The notes below the pieces were generated by a model. That model had not been told where the DNA came from. It made no database searches and saw only the letters and a list, made by a program, of their open reading frames with translations. This document shows, one piece after another, positions 1 to 8,707 of a stretch of 64,000 nucleotides of DNA. Both the position numbers and the translations under genes were made by a program. Position 1 is the stretch's first letter; the number at the start of each line of letters is the position of its first letter. Source of the DNA: Comamonas sp. 26 (GTDB lineage: Bacteria; Pseudomonadota; Gammaproteobacteria; Burkholderiales; Burkholderiaceae_C); NCBI RefSeq assembly GCF_002754475.1, contig NZ_PEFL01000001.1, positions 1,550,001-1,614,000 of the forward strand. Reading direction: 5' to 3'.

Positions 1-2
1 AA

Positions 3-1295
3 GCGGGTGTCAGCGGTGGTGTGGCTGGCTGGGACTACAACCTGGGTGTCTCGCACGCCAGCAGCAACGGCTTTAATTCAAGAACGTCTGCGGGTGCCAA
101 TCCTGATGCCGACGGCTATCGCAGCAATGCCTTCAACGGCCGTATTGGCTATCAGCTGTCGGCGAATCAGCGCGTAGAAGCCACTGCGCTGACCAGCTAC
201 ATGAACTCTGGCTACGACGTCAGCAAGGACGATGACCGCAGCATCTACAAGATGAGCGCCGTGGGTTTGAACTGGCAGGCCAAATGGAGTGATATTTACA
301 GCACACGCCTGCAGTACACGCAGTCGCGTGACTTCTATCAGACCAAGCCCAGCGTTTATGAAACCGATACACGCTTGCACAGCTATCTGTTCCAGAACGA
401 ATGGAAGCTGGGCGCGCAGACCGTGACCGCCGCACTGGAACGCCGTGAAGACAAGCTGGTCAACAGCGGCCTGGATATCGGCAGTCGCGAGCGCTCGCAG
501 AATGCGCTGGCGCTAGGTTACGGCCTGAATCTGGGCAAGCACACGTTGCAGCTCAATGCCCGCCATGACCGCGATAGTGAGTTTGGTGGCCACACTACAG
601 GCAGTGCTGCCTATGGCTACGAGTTCATTCCTAACTGGCGTGCCACGGCATCGGCTGGCACATCCTTCCGTGCACCCACGCTGTACCAGCGCTTCAGCCA
701 GTATGGCGATTCATCGCTGGTGCCTGAAGAAGGCCGCAATGTGGAGCTGGGCCTGAAGTGGGGCAAGGGCAGCGATAGCTTCTCGGCCACGGTTTATCGC
801 AACAACCTTTCGAACCTCATCAACTATGTGGGCAAGACAGGTACCTGCCCTGGCAATATCGGAACTTTCGGCGGCTGCTATGCCAACGTGGCCAATGCCC
901 GTTACGAAGGCATTACCTTTGCTGCCAGCACCCGCGTGGGAATGGTGAACCTGCAAGGCTCGGTGGACTTCCAGAATCCGCGTGATACGGACAAGGACTT
1001 GCAACTGGCCCGCCGCTCCAAGCGCTATGCCAGCCTGTCTGCGGACACCAAGGTCGCAGGCTGGAAGCTGGGTGCCGAGATGCAGACCGCAGGCAAACGC
1101 TTTGATGATGCCGCCAACAAAAACGTGCTGGGCGGCTACACGCTCTGGAACCTGAGCGCGCAAAAGCAGCTGAGCCGCGACTGGAGCCTGGTGGCCCGCG
1201 TCAACAATCTGGCTGACAAGCGTTATGAACTGGCTCGCACTTACGCCACCGAAGGCCGCAGCGGCTATATCGGCGTGAAGTGGGAAGCTAACTAA
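3..1295 (+). CDS. btuB: TonB-dependent vitamin B12 receptor BtuB, C-terminal part (5' end outside window)
   Basis: The reading frame is open from the left window edge, so only the C-terminal ~430 residues of a TonB-dependent outer-membrane receptor are visible; a GTG at 21 is internal, not the start. The protein shows alternating aromatic/polar beta-strand patterns and the receptor motif SFRAPTLYQRF followed by a late NNLADKRYE box, typical of TonB receptor barrels. The role as cobalamin receptor is inferred from its position at the head of a B12 cluster with btuFCD four genes downstream; a siderophore receptor cannot be excluded from this part alone. It ends 11 bases before cbiA, implying one transcript. 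Any cobalamin riboswitch would lie upstream of the window. Confidence 0.85.
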   Translation, partial: AGVSGGVAGWDYNLGVSHASSNGFNSRTSAGANPDADGYRSNAFNGRIGYQLSANQRVEATALTSYMNSGYDVSKDDDRSIYKMSAVGLNWQAKWSDIYSTRLQYTQSRDFYQTKPSVYETDTRLHSYLFQNEWKLGAQTVTAALERREDKLVNSGLDIGSRERSQNALALGYGLNLGKHTLQLNARHDRDSEFGGHTTGSAAYGYEFIPNWRATASAGTSFRAPTLYQRFSQYGDSSLVPEEGRNVELGLKWGKGSDSFSATVYRNNLSNLINYVGKTGTCPGNIGTFGGCYANVANARYEGITFAASTRVGMVNLQGSVDFQNPRDTDKDLQLARRSKRYASLSADTKVAGWKLGAEMQTAGKRFDDAANKNVLGGYTLWNLSAQKQLSRDWSLVARVNNLADKRYELARTYATEGRSGYIGVKWEAN

Positions 1296-1306
1296 GCAGG
1301 CCAGCC

Positions 1307-2731
1307 ATGACATCCATCGCAATGCCGGAAAAAACCACTCGCTGCCCCGCCATCCTGATCAGTGCTCCGGCCTCCGGCCAGGGCAAGACGACTGTGACGG
1401 CGGCGCTGGCGCGGCTACATGCGCGGCAGGGCCGCAAGGTGCGCGTGTTCAAGTGCGGTCCTGATTTTCTGGACCCGTACTGGCATGAGCTGGCCAGTGG
1501 GGAGCCCGTGCATTCGGTGGATTTGTGGATGACCGGCGAGGCGGATGTGCGCCAGCGCCTGCATGAGGCAGCCCAGGAGGCCGATCTCATGCTGGTCGAG
1601 GGCGTTATGGGCCTGTTTGACGGCAACTTCAGCGCGGCTGATCTGGCGCAACTGCTGGGTCTGCCAGTGCTGGCAGTGGTCGATGCATCGGCCATGGCGG
1701 GTACGTTTGGTGCACTGGCCTATGGCCTGCAGCATTACCAAAGCGGCCTGCGCTGGGCGGGCATGCTGGCCAATCGCGTGGCCACGGCCCATCATGCTGA
1801 CTTGCTCAAGCAAGGTTTACGTGACCCGGCGCTGTGGCTGGGTGCCATGCCCGGCGTGCAACTGGGTGATAACGCACCCAAGGCGCGCACGGCCGCACTG
1901 CTGCCTGAACGGCACCTGGGCCTGATTGCGGCCCATGAACTGAGCGATGCCATGCAGCGACTTGATGCCGCTGCGGATGCGCTGGCACAGACGCCGCTCG
2001 GCCAGCGCTTGTGGACTGCCGCAGAAGATGCGCCCAGCTGGCAAGACTGGTGCGTGGACTTTTCGCCGCCAGACATCTCAACGGATTCTCCAATCGATCA
2101 GTCCAAGGCTCAGTCCTGGCTGGCTGGTCGTCGCATCGCCATTGCACGGGATGCGGCTTTCTCGTTTATCTACCCCGCCAATCTGGACTGTCTGCGCTCC
2201 ATGGGGGCCGAGCTGTGCTTTTTCTCGCCGCTGGCGGGCGATGCGCTGCCGCCTTGCGATGCGCTGTGGTTGCCCGGTGGCTACCCAGAGCTGCATGCGC
2301 AGGCTCTGCACGCCAATCAGGTGCTGCGCGCGGGCATTGGCGAGCATGTGGCCCTAGGCAAGCCCGTCTGGGCGGAGTGCGGCGGCATGTTGGCACTGTG
2401 CGATGGCGTGACGGGTCTGGATGGCCACATTCAAGCCATGTGGGGGCTGCTGCCCGGGCAGGTCATCATGCAGAACCGGCTGGGCGGGCTGGGCATGCAG
2501 CAACTGGTGCTGGATACGGGCTTGCTGCGCGGCCACACGTTCCACTACACAAGGCTTGAAACCACGATGCAGGTGCACACGCGCAGCAGCCGCCCGGGCG
2601 CAGCGGTGCAGCCCGACCGGGGCGAGGCGCTGTATGCGCATGGCAGCGTACGGGCCAGCTACTTTCATGCGTGGTTTCCTTCCAACCCCGCCGCCGTGGC
2701 CGGGCTTTTTGGCGCAACAATTCAGGCCTGA
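1307..2731 (+). CDS. cbiA: Cobyrinate a,c-diamide synthase (CbiA/CobB type)
   Basis: This 474-residue protein amidates the a and c carboxylates of cobyrinic acid with glutamine and ATP, a cytoplasmic step of adenosylcobalamin synthesis. The N-terminal half has a dethiobiotin-synthetase-like P-loop (ASGQGKTT, residues ~22-29) and MLVEGVMGLFDG; the C-terminal half is a type I glutamine amidotransferase with LPGGYPE (~322-328), nucleophile Cys358 in WAECGGMLALC and a late FHAWF histidine. Length matches the family. The ATG at 1307 is 11 bases after btuB; ATG 1322 is an in-frame alternative. It works on a de novo or salvaged incomplete corrinoid, although no corrin-ring genes are in this window. 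Confidence 0.93.
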   Translation: MTSIAMPEKTTRCPAILISAPASGQGKTTVTAALARLHARQGRKVRVFKCGPDFLDPYWHELASGEPVHSVDLWMTGEADVRQRLHEAAQEADLMLVEGVMGLFDGNFSAADLAQLLGLPVLAVVDASAMAGTFGALAYGLQHYQSGLRWAGMLANRVATAHHADLLKQGLRDPALWLGAMPGVQLGDNAPKARTAALLPERHLGLIAAHELSDAMQRLDAAADALAQTPLGQRLWTAAEDAPSWQDWCVDFSPPDISTDSPIDQSKAQSWLAGRRIAIARDAAFSFIYPANLDCLRSMGAELCFFSPLAGDALPPCDALWLPGGYPELHAQALHANQVLRAGIGEHVALGKPVWAECGGMLALCDGVTGLDGHIQAMWGLLPGQVIMQNRLGGLGMQQLVLDTGLLRGHTFHYTRLETTMQVHTRSSRPGAAVQPDRGEALYAHGSVRASYFHAWFPSNPAAVAGLFGATIQA

Positions 2732-2748
2732 TTTTTTTTGTTTTCATC

Positions 2749-3360
2749 ATGAGCGTTGCAAGCACTCTCTCCATCGTCATGCCGCGTACGCAGTTCATTC
2801 TGGGCGGTCAAAAAAGCGGTAAGTCCCGCCGTGCGGAGCTGCTGGCACGCCAGTGGCTGCAAAGCGGGGTGCAGCATCAAGCGGTACTGGTGGCAACCGG
2901 CCAGGCCTGGGATGCCGAGATGACTGAGCGCATTGTGCGCCACCAGCGTGACCGCGCCGAGCGTGTGCCCGGCATGCAGACGCTGGAGGAGCCGCGTGAA
3001 CTGGCCCAGGTGATTGCACAGCACAGCCACCCCGAGCGCCTGCTGGTGATTGACTGCCTGACGCTGTGGCTGACCAACTGGCTGATGCCGGTAGAGGCTG
3101 AAAATTCTGAAGAGAAAATGCCTTCAGCGCAAGCTTGGCAAGCACAGCTAGCTATGTTTTTGAAAGCATTGGATGACGCGGCTGGTCCCATCATTTTGGT
3201 GGGCAACGAGATTGGGCTGGGCGTGATTCCCATGGGCCGCGAGGTGCGTGCCTTTGTCGATGCGCTGGGTGTGCTTAACCAGCAAGTCGCAGCGCATTGC
3301 GAAAGTGCCACGCTGATGTGTGCGGGCCTGCCGCTGGCGCTGAAAGGGCCGCAAGCATGA
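2749..3360 (+). CDS. cobU: Adenosylcobinamide kinase / adenosylcobinamide-phosphate guanylyltransferase (CobU)
   Basis: CobU phosphorylates adenosylcobinamide and transfers GMP to it, giving AdoCbi-GDP for nucleotide-loop assembly. The P-loop GGQKSGKS lies at residues ~19-26 and the guanylylated histidine is probably His65 in IVRHQRDRAERV; LIDCLTLWLTN-like and PIILVGNEIGLGVIP motifs follow. The start at ATG 2749 is preferred because the region further upstream overlaps cbiA; ATG 2779 (MPRTQFILGG) is also possible. Residues ~121-138 (bases ~3111-3160) match the dispersed ~50 bp repeat found elsewhere in the window, so CobU seems to carry a repeat-derived insertion between TNWL and PIILVGNE. 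Its stop overlaps the btuF start. Confidence 0.93.
   Translation: MSVASTLSIVMPRTQFILGGQKSGKSRRAELLARQWLQSGVQHQAVLVATGQAWDAEMTERIVRHQRDRAERVPGMQTLEEPRELAQVIAQHSHPERLLVIDCLTLWLTNWLMPVEAENSEEKMPSAQAWQAQLAMFLKALDDAAGPIILVGNEIGLGVIPMGREVRAFVDALGVLNQQVAAHCESATLMCAGLPLALKGPQA
3111..3162 (+). repeat. Dispersed ~50 bp repeat, copy within cobU
   Basis: Read on + this matches the copy at 21374 at most fixed positions: AAAA-GCCT, GCGC, GGCAAGC, GCT-GCTAT and TTTT occur in the same order and spacing. It lies entirely inside the cobU coding frame and adds about 17 codons without breaking it. Confidence 0.65.
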
Positions 3361-4280
3361 AGGCGATGGCGAAATTCATGGCTGGCGGCGCACTGGCGGG
3401 TTGGTTGCTGGGCGCTGCGTTGCCGGTGGCCGCTCAATCCGTGCAGATCACCGATGCGCGTGGCAGCAAGGTGCAGCTGGCCAAATCGCCGCAGCGCATT
3501 GTCAGCTTACTGCCGTCGCTCACTGAAAGCCTTTGCGCACTGGGCGGCTGTGAGCGACTGGTGGGGGTGGACCGCTACTCCAACTGGCCGGCGCACACCA
3601 AGACCCTGCCCATCGTGGGCGGGGGGCTGGATCCGAATATCGAAAGCATTGTGGCGCTCAAGCCTGATCTGGTGCTGGCATCCATGGCTTCGCGCTCCAT
3701 AGGGCGCATGGAAGCACTGGGCCTTAAAGTCGTGGCGCTTGAGCCGCGTACCCATGCCGAAGCGCGTGTGGTGCTGCAAAAACTGGGTGTGCTGCTGAAT
3801 CTGCCACCCGCGCAAGGCGCGGACCGCGTCTGGTCCGGCATTGAAGCCGATATGGCCAAAGCTGCTGCCAGCGTGCCCGAGAAAATACGCGGCCAGCGCG
3901 TGTACTTTGAAGCTAGCCGCGGCCCCTTTGCGGCCGGTGAAAACTCTTTTATTGGCGAGACCTTGACGCAGCTGCACCTGCGCAATGTGATTGAAGCAAA
4001 GCTCGGGCCATTTCCGCGCATCAACCCCGAATACGTGGTCAAGCTTGACCCCGACATCTTGATGGCGGGCGAGCGTGCCTGGAAAACTGGCGTGCCCGAA
4101 TATCCGGGCTGGTTGCAGATGCGTGCCGTCAAGCAGGGGGCGATATGTGCTTTTACGCCTGAGCAATCCGACATACTGGTGCGCCCCGGCCCGCGCATGG
4201 CAGAAGGCGCGCAGATCATCGCTCGCTGCCTGCAGCGACTGGCGGTTTCGGTCACCGGTGCTCAGGGCAAGAGCCAATGA
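3357..4280 (+). CDS. btuF: Cobalamin ABC transporter periplasmic binding protein (BtuF-like)
   Basis: A 307-residue periplasmic substrate-binding protein of the helical-backbone metal/B12 group. A signal peptide (hydrophobic stretch GGALAGWLLGAALPVAA, cleavage near AA-QS) precedes a BtuF-like domain with SPQRIVSLLPSLTESL, LVGVDRYSNWP and PDLVLAS motifs. The ATG at 3357 overlaps the cobU stop as ATGA; a start further upstream would lie wholly within cobU. It hands cobalamin from BtuB to the BtuCD pump encoded next, with which it again overlaps by ATGA. A siderophore-binding role is possible from sequence alone but the neighbourhood argues for B12. Confidence 0.9.
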   Translation: MKAMAKFMAGGALAGWLLGAALPVAAQSVQITDARGSKVQLAKSPQRIVSLLPSLTESLCALGGCERLVGVDRYSNWPAHTKTLPIVGGGLDPNIESIVALKPDLVLASMASRSIGRMEALGLKVVALEPRTHAEARVVLQKLGVLLNLPPAQGADRVWSGIEADMAKAAASVPEKIRGQRVYFEASRGPFAAGENSFIGETLTQLHLRNVIEAKLGPFPRINPEYVVKLDPDILMAGERAWKTGVPEYPGWLQMRAVKQGAICAFTPEQSDILVRPGPRMAEGAQIIARCLQRLAVSVTGAQGKSQ

Positions 4281-5314
4281 GCTTAATCAAGCGCAATCAA
4301 TCACTGCAGACCGGGCTGGCCGCCCCCTGGCTATTGCTGTGGCTGGCGCTGGCTGGCAGCTTGCTGGCGCTGCTGGGTGCAGGCATTGGCAGCACGGGCT
4401 TTGAGAGCGTGCTGAACGCCCGCCATGACCCGCTGGCCTGGCAAATCGTGCTGGACATTCGCCTGCCGCGCACGGCCGCGGCCTTGCTGGCCGGTGGCTT
4501 GCTGGGGCTGGCGGGTGCGATTGCGCAGGGCGTGTTTCGCAATCCGCTGGCGGACCCGTATTTGCTGGGCAGTGCATCGGGCGCATCGCTGGGCGTGGCG
4601 CTGGCCATGGCGGCGCTGGGCGTGTCGCCCTTTGCGTTGGCCGGGCTGGCCCGCTGGGGCGTGACGGGCGCGGCCTTTGCCGGAGCTGTGGTTGCCGTGG
4701 TGCTGACGCTGGTGCTGGCCAAGGGCGTGCAAAACACCATGCGCTTGTTGCTGGCTGGCGTGGTGGTGGGGGTGGTGCTGGGCGCAGCCGCATCGCTGGT
4801 GCTCTTGATGAACCCCGACATCATGCAGGCCATGCAATCCTTCATGCTGGGCAGCACCGCGTTTGCGGGCTGGAATGCCTGCGCGCTGATGCTGTGGGTG
4901 CTGCTGCCCACGCTGGCCCTGTCCTGGTGCCTGAGCCGCGTGCTGGATGGGCTGGCGCTGGGTGAATCGACCGCCCATAGCCTTGGCCTGCCGCTGGGCC
5001 CGCTGCGCCTGCTGCTGATTGTGCTGCTGGCGCTGGCCACCGGCACCGCCGTAGCGCAGACCGGGCTGATTGCTTTTGTGGGGCTGGCGGCTCCGCACCT
5101 GGTGCGATCCATGGTACGGGCGCTGCACCGCTGGTTGCTGGTGCTTAGCAGCCTGATGGGCGCGGTGCTGCTGCTGGCCGCTGATTTGCTGGCGCGCTGG
5201 CTGATTGCGCCTCAGGAGCTGCCTGTGGGCGTGCTCACCGCCGTGCTGGGCGGTAGCTATTTGCTGTGGCTGATGCACAGGCGCGGCACGCTGTCGGCAG
5301 GAGAGGGCGCATGA
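4277..5314 (+). CDS. btuC: Cobalamin ABC transporter permease BtuC (FecCD family)
   Basis: This 345-residue inner-membrane protein is hydrophobic almost throughout, consistent with about ten transmembrane helices of the FecCD/BtuC permease family. Family motifs include DIRLPRTAAALLAGGLLGLAGA, FRNPLADPYLLGSASGASLG and the late GLIAFVGLAAPHLVRSM loop, which contacts the ATPase. It overlaps btuF by ATGA at 4277 and ends four bases into btuD. Together with BtuF and BtuD it imports cobalamin across the inner membrane. Confidence 0.93.
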   Translation: MSLIKRNQSLQTGLAAPWLLLWLALAGSLLALLGAGIGSTGFESVLNARHDPLAWQIVLDIRLPRTAAALLAGGLLGLAGAIAQGVFRNPLADPYLLGSASGASLGVALAMAALGVSPFALAGLARWGVTGAAFAGAVVAVVLTLVLAKGVQNTMRLLLAGVVVGVVLGAAASLVLLMNPDIMQAMQSFMLGSTAFAGWNACALMLWVLLPTLALSWCLSRVLDGLALGESTAHSLGLPLGPLRLLLIVLLALATGTAVAQTGLIAFVGLAAPHLVRSMVRALHRWLLVLSSLMGAVLLLAADLLARWLIAPQELPVGVLTAVLGGSYLLWLMHRRGTLSAGEGA

Positions 5315-6120
5315 GCAATCAGGCCACTCAAGCCGCGCTGGCTACGAACGCATTGACGGTGCAAGCCTTGAATGTGCAATTGGGCGAGCGCGAAGTGCTG
5401 CGCCAGCTCAGTGTGCAAATCCCCAAGGGTCGCTGGACGGCCATCGTCGGCCCCAATGGCGCGGGCAAATCCACCTTGCTGCGCGCCATGGCGGGCATGC
5501 GTGCCAGCAACCAGCAGCAAAGCGGCGATGTATTTTTGCAAGGCCGCAAGCTGGCCGACTGGAATGGCCGCGAGCGCGCCAAGGCGCTGGCATGGCTGGG
5601 GCAAAACCAGCAGGTGTCCGCCGATATGGCGGTGTATGACGTGGTCATGCTGGGCCGCTTGCCGCATCAGGGCTGGCTGGCTCCAGCGTCTAGTGCTGAC
5701 CAGCAGGCGGTAGAGCAGGCGCTGAAGCGCACCCATGCGTGGGACTGGCGCCAGCGCAGCATTGGTCAACTCTCGGGCGGAGAGCGCCAGCGCGTGCTGC
5801 TGGCCCGCGCACTGGCCGTGCAGGCCCAGACCTTGCTGATGGATGAGCCGCTGGCCAATCTCGACCCACCGCACCAGACCGACTGGATGCTGACCGCGCG
5901 CAGCCTGGTGCAGCAGGGCATGACCGTGGTCAGCGTGCTGCACGAGCTGTCGTTTGCGTTGCTGGCGGATGAAATCATCGTTATGCAGGCCGGGCGGATT
6001 ACCCGTCAGGGCGCATGCAGCGACCCGGCCAGCCATGCCGCGCTGGAGGCAGTGTTCGAGCACCGCATACAGGTGCGAGAGCTGGATGGCCTGTGGCTGG
6101 CCCTGCCACGCCTGCGCTGA
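5311..6120 (+). CDS. btuD: Cobalamin ABC transporter ATP-binding protein BtuD
   Basis: A 269-residue ABC ATPase with Walker A GPNGAGKST (residues ~47-55), signature LSGGERQRVLLARAL, Walker B LLMDEPLANLD and a switch histidine in VLHELSFAL. It powers the BtuC permease from the cytoplasmic side. The start at ATG 5311 overlaps the btuC stop; an in-frame ATG at 5266 lies inside btuC and is less likely. The next gene, cobO, follows after a 53-base AT-rich gap, so one operon is likely but a minor break is possible. Confidence 0.93.
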   Translation: MSNQATQAALATNALTVQALNVQLGEREVLRQLSVQIPKGRWTAIVGPNGAGKSTLLRAMAGMRASNQQQSGDVFLQGRKLADWNGRERAKALAWLGQNQQVSADMAVYDVVMLGRLPHQGWLAPASSADQQAVEQALKRTHAWDWRQRSIGQLSGGERQRVLLARALAVQAQTLLMDEPLANLDPPHQTDWMLTARSLVQQGMTVVSVLHELSFALLADEIIVMQAGRITRQGACSDPASHAALEAVFEHRIQVRELDGLWLALPRLR

Positions 6121-6173
6121 AAATTTTTAAGTCTTTTTACCCTTTAGCCCTTGATAGATAAGCGAGAGCAGCT

Positions 6174-6743
6174 ATGCATATTGAAACGCCTCCCACCGAA
6201 AAGCCCTATGAAAAACCCGAGGGCGAGCGCCGCGGCCTGATCATCGTCAACACCGGCAACGGCAAGGGCAAAAGCACGGCAGCTTTTGGTCTGGCCTTTC
6301 GCGCCACGGGCCGGGGTAAGGCCGTCAAGGTCTATCAGTTCATGAAAGTGCCGACAGCCCGCTTTGGCGAGCACCGTCTGGCCGAGCAGGTGGGTCTGCC
6401 CATTGAAGGGCTGGGCGACGGCTTTAGCTGGAAGAGCAAGGACCTGGACCACTCCGCTCAGCTGGCGCGCGATGGCTGGGAAAAAGCCAAGGCTGATATT
6501 TTGTCGGGTGAGTTTTTCCTCGTCGTGCTGGACGAAATCACTTACCCGCTGATCTACGGCTGGCTGCCACTGCAAGACGTGCTGGACATGCTCAAGGCAC
6601 GCCCCAAGGATGTGCATGTCTGCCTGACAGGTCGCCGCTGCCCGCAGGAGATCATCGACATGGCCGACACCGTCACCGAAATGACGATGATCAAACACGC
6701 GTTTCAGGCGGGAATTCCCGCTCAGCGAGGGATTGAAGACTAA
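6174..6743 (+). CDS. cobO: Cob(I)yrinic acid a,c-diamide adenosyltransferase (CobO/BtuR)
   Basis: This 189-residue enzyme transfers the 5'-deoxyadenosyl group of ATP to the reduced cobalt of corrinoids. It has the CobA/CobO P-loop NTGNGKGKSTAAFG (residues ~25-38), KVYQFMKVP, VLDEITYPL and LTGRRCPQEIIDMADTVTEM motifs, all typical. A GAGAGCAG ribosome-binding stretch precedes the ATG at 6174. Position directly after the BtuFCD importer suggests imported corrinoids are adenosylated at once, which fits a salvage route. Confidence 0.95.
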   Translation: MHIETPPTEKPYEKPEGERRGLIIVNTGNGKGKSTAAFGLAFRATGRGKAVKVYQFMKVPTARFGEHRLAEQVGLPIEGLGDGFSWKSKDLDHSAQLARDGWEKAKADILSGEFFLVVLDEITYPLIYGWLPLQDVLDMLKARPKDVHVCLTGRRCPQEIIDMADTVTEMTMIKHAFQAGIPAQRGIED

Positions 6744-6899
6744 TCAGTCCCTGTGGCGCTGAGGGAGGGGAACCGCCCTCGCGGCGGGGCGGCCCTTGCC
6801 TGGCTGCCCTGACCTGGATCGCGCCCGTTTTGCCGTTTTTCGCTGCTTGCAGGCAGATACGAGGTATCCGCGCCTGTGCCAAAGGGACACAATTGCGCC

Positions 6900-7628
6900 A
6901 TGTCTGAAGCACACCCATTACCCACCATCCCTGCCACGCCTTTTACCGAGGCTGAGCGTGCTGCCGTCTACCGCGCCATTTATGAGCGCCGCGACATGCG
7001 CCACTTTGCGGGCGGGCAGGTCGCGGATGACGTTTTGCTGCGCTTGCTGCGTGCGGCGCACCACGCACCTAGCGTGGGCTTCATGCAGCCCTGGCGCTTC
7101 ATCCGCGTCAAGAGTCTGGACCTGCGCAAGCAAATCCACGCACTGGTCGAAGAAGAGCGCGTGCGCACCGCCCACGCCATGGGCGAGCGTGAAGAAGACT
7201 TCATGAAGCTCAAGGTGCAGGGCGTGCTGGATGCGGCCGAGGTGCTGGTCGTCGCCATGCCACCGGGGCGCGAGGCGCATATCTTTGGCCGCCGCACGTT
7301 GCCCGAAATGGACATTGCCAGCACCGCCTGCGCCATTCAAAACCTGTGGCTGGCTGCGCGTGCCGAAGGGCTGGGCATGGGCTGGGTGTCGATTTTTGAC
7401 CCGCTGCAACTGGCAAAGCTGCTGCAAATGCCCGATGGAGCCCACCCGCTGGGTGTGCTGTGTCTGGGCCCTGTCGATGCGTATTACGCCGCGCCCATGC
7501 TGCAGCAAGAAAAATGGGCCTGTCGTGCGCCACTCGAAGACATGCTGATGGACGATGTATGGGATACCACGCGCGTCGTTCCGAATAACGCTGCGGCGAC
7601 TGCGACCAAGGGTAAAACGGGCACATGA
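6900..7628 (+). CDS. bluB: 5,6-dimethylbenzimidazole synthase BluB
   Basis: A 242-residue member of the nitroreductase-like BluB family, which breaks down FMNH2 with oxygen to make dimethylbenzimidazole, the lower ligand of B12. YRAIYERRDMRHF (residues ~21-33) and HHAPSVGFMQPWRFIRV near the N terminus are hallmark FMN-site sequences, and GMGWVSIFDP follows later. The ATG at 6900 is preferred; an in-frame codon at 6876 would add eight residues. It overlaps cbiB by ATGA. Presence of BluB indicates aerobic DMB synthesis, feeding CobT at 13.2 kb. Confidence 0.93.
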   Translation: MSEAHPLPTIPATPFTEAERAAVYRAIYERRDMRHFAGGQVADDVLLRLLRAAHHAPSVGFMQPWRFIRVKSLDLRKQIHALVEEERVRTAHAMGEREEDFMKLKVQGVLDAAEVLVVAMPPGREAHIFGRRTLPEMDIASTACAIQNLWLAARAEGLGMGWVSIFDPLQLAKLLQMPDGAHPLGVLCLGPVDAYYAAPMLQQEKWACRAPLEDMLMDDVWDTTRVVPNNAAATATKGKTGT

Positions 7629-8707
7629 CGGCAATGACCTGGGCTGAGCTGATCGGTCTTCCCCTCAGCCCCGTGGTGTGGTTGTACCAAACCTTCACTT
7701 CCAGCGATCAGGCCGCGTGGCATTGGGCGGGGAATGTGCAGGCCGCTTTGCTGGCGGTGCTGGTCGCCTTGCTGATGGACAGACTTTGGGGCGAGCCGCC
7801 GGTCTGGCTGCACCCCGTGGTTCTGATGGGCAAGCTGCTGGGCTGGGCCGGGCAGGCCATTGCGCCACGCCACGAGGTGAACAATGACTTTGGACGTTTT
7901 TGCCTTGCAGCGCTTGCGTGGTGCGCGCTGGCTGCTCTGTTTTTTATAGTTTATTGGCTGGCCCAGTTCCTGCTGGGTTTTGCGCCTTGGTGGGTGTGGG
8001 GGCTGGCGGTGGGCGTGCTGCTCAAGCCCCTGCTGTCCTGGCGCATGCTCAAAGATGAAGTGCTGGCAGTAGAAGCGGCCTTGCAGCAATCGCTGCCCGC
8101 TGGGCGTGAGCGCTTGTCCTGGCTGGTGAGCCGCGACACCGCGCAGCTCGATGCTGCCACCGTGCGCGAAAGCGCGATTGAGACGCTGGCCGAGAATTTG
8201 AGTGATTCGGTGATCGCCCCGCTGTTCTGGTTTGCCGTGGCTGGTTTGCCCGGTGCAGCCGTCTATCGGCTGGCCAATACCGCAGACGCCATGTGGGGCT
8301 ACCCCAGCTGGCGCGGCCAGGGGGACAAACGCCGCCACTGGCAATGGGCTGGCAAATGGGCGGCGCGGGCGGACGATGTGCTTAACTGGATTCCGGCGCG
8401 TATCACCGCATTCTGGTTGGCGCTGGTGGCGGGCGGCGTGTCGTGGAGCGGCTTGCGGCGCGATGCGCGCGTGACGCCATCGCCCAACGGCGGCTGGCCC
8501 ATGAGTGCCATGGCGCTGGCGCTGGGTGTGCATCTTTCCAAGCCCGGTGTGTATCAGCTCAACCCGCAGGGTCGGGGACCGGAGTCTGAGGACTTGCATA
8601 AGTCCGTAAAATTAGCGTCTAAAGTGATTGCAGCGCAGGTACTGCTTGCGCTGATAGCTATGATTTTTATTGCGCTCTGGATGTGGAAGTTGGTTGGGAA
8701 TGTTTGA
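7625..8707 (+). CDS. cbiB: Adenosylcobinamide-phosphate synthase CbiB (CobD in Pseudomonas naming)
   Basis: A 360-residue inner-membrane protein that joins the aminopropanol arm to adenosylcobyric acid. Family motifs: ALLMDRLWGEPPVWLHPVV near residue 60, SRDTAQLDAATVRESAIETLAENLSDS split over ~160-190, and YRLANTADAMWGY. About five hydrophobic segments are visible. The final ~27 residues (~333-349 covered by bases 8621-8670) derive from a copy of the dispersed repeat and read as an extra hydrophobic helix; this tail may be specific to this lineage. It overlaps bluB upstream and the aminotransferase gene downstream. Confidence 0.93.
   Translation: MTAMTWAELIGLPLSPVVWLYQTFTSSDQAAWHWAGNVQAALLAVLVALLMDRLWGEPPVWLHPVVLMGKLLGWAGQAIAPRHEVNNDFGRFCLAALAWCALAALFFIVYWLAQFLLGFAPWWVWGLAVGVLLKPLLSWRMLKDEVLAVEAALQQSLPAGRERLSWLVSRDTAQLDAATVRESAIETLAENLSDSVIAPLFWFAVAGLPGAAVYRLANTADAMWGYPSWRGQGDKRRHWQWAGKWAARADDVLNWIPARITAFWLALVAGGVSWSGLRRDARVTPSPNGGWPMSAMALALGVHLSKPGVYQLNPQGRGPESEDLHKSVKLASKVIAAQVLLALIAMIFIALWMWKLVGNV
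8621..8670 (+). repeat. Dispersed ~50 bp repeat, copy at the 3' end of cbiB
   Basis: On + the order AAAGTGATTG, CAGCGCAG, TGCTTGCGC, AGCTATGA and TTTTTAT matches the family spacing (compare 30383 and 21374). It is translated as part of the CbiB C terminus (residues ~333-349). Confidence 0.55.

Noticed and set aside
4331..5278. 315-codon Gln/His-rich minus-strand frame opposite btuC
   Set aside because: The Gln/His composition arises from reading Leu/Ala/Val codons of a membrane protein backwards; btuC on + has full family motifs.
6744..6899. Possible cobalamin riboswitch upstream of bluB, also considered at 12990-13189 before cobT
   Set aside because: I could not find a B12-box-like core or the expected pairing in either gap; the likely riboswitch would be upstream of btuB, outside the window.
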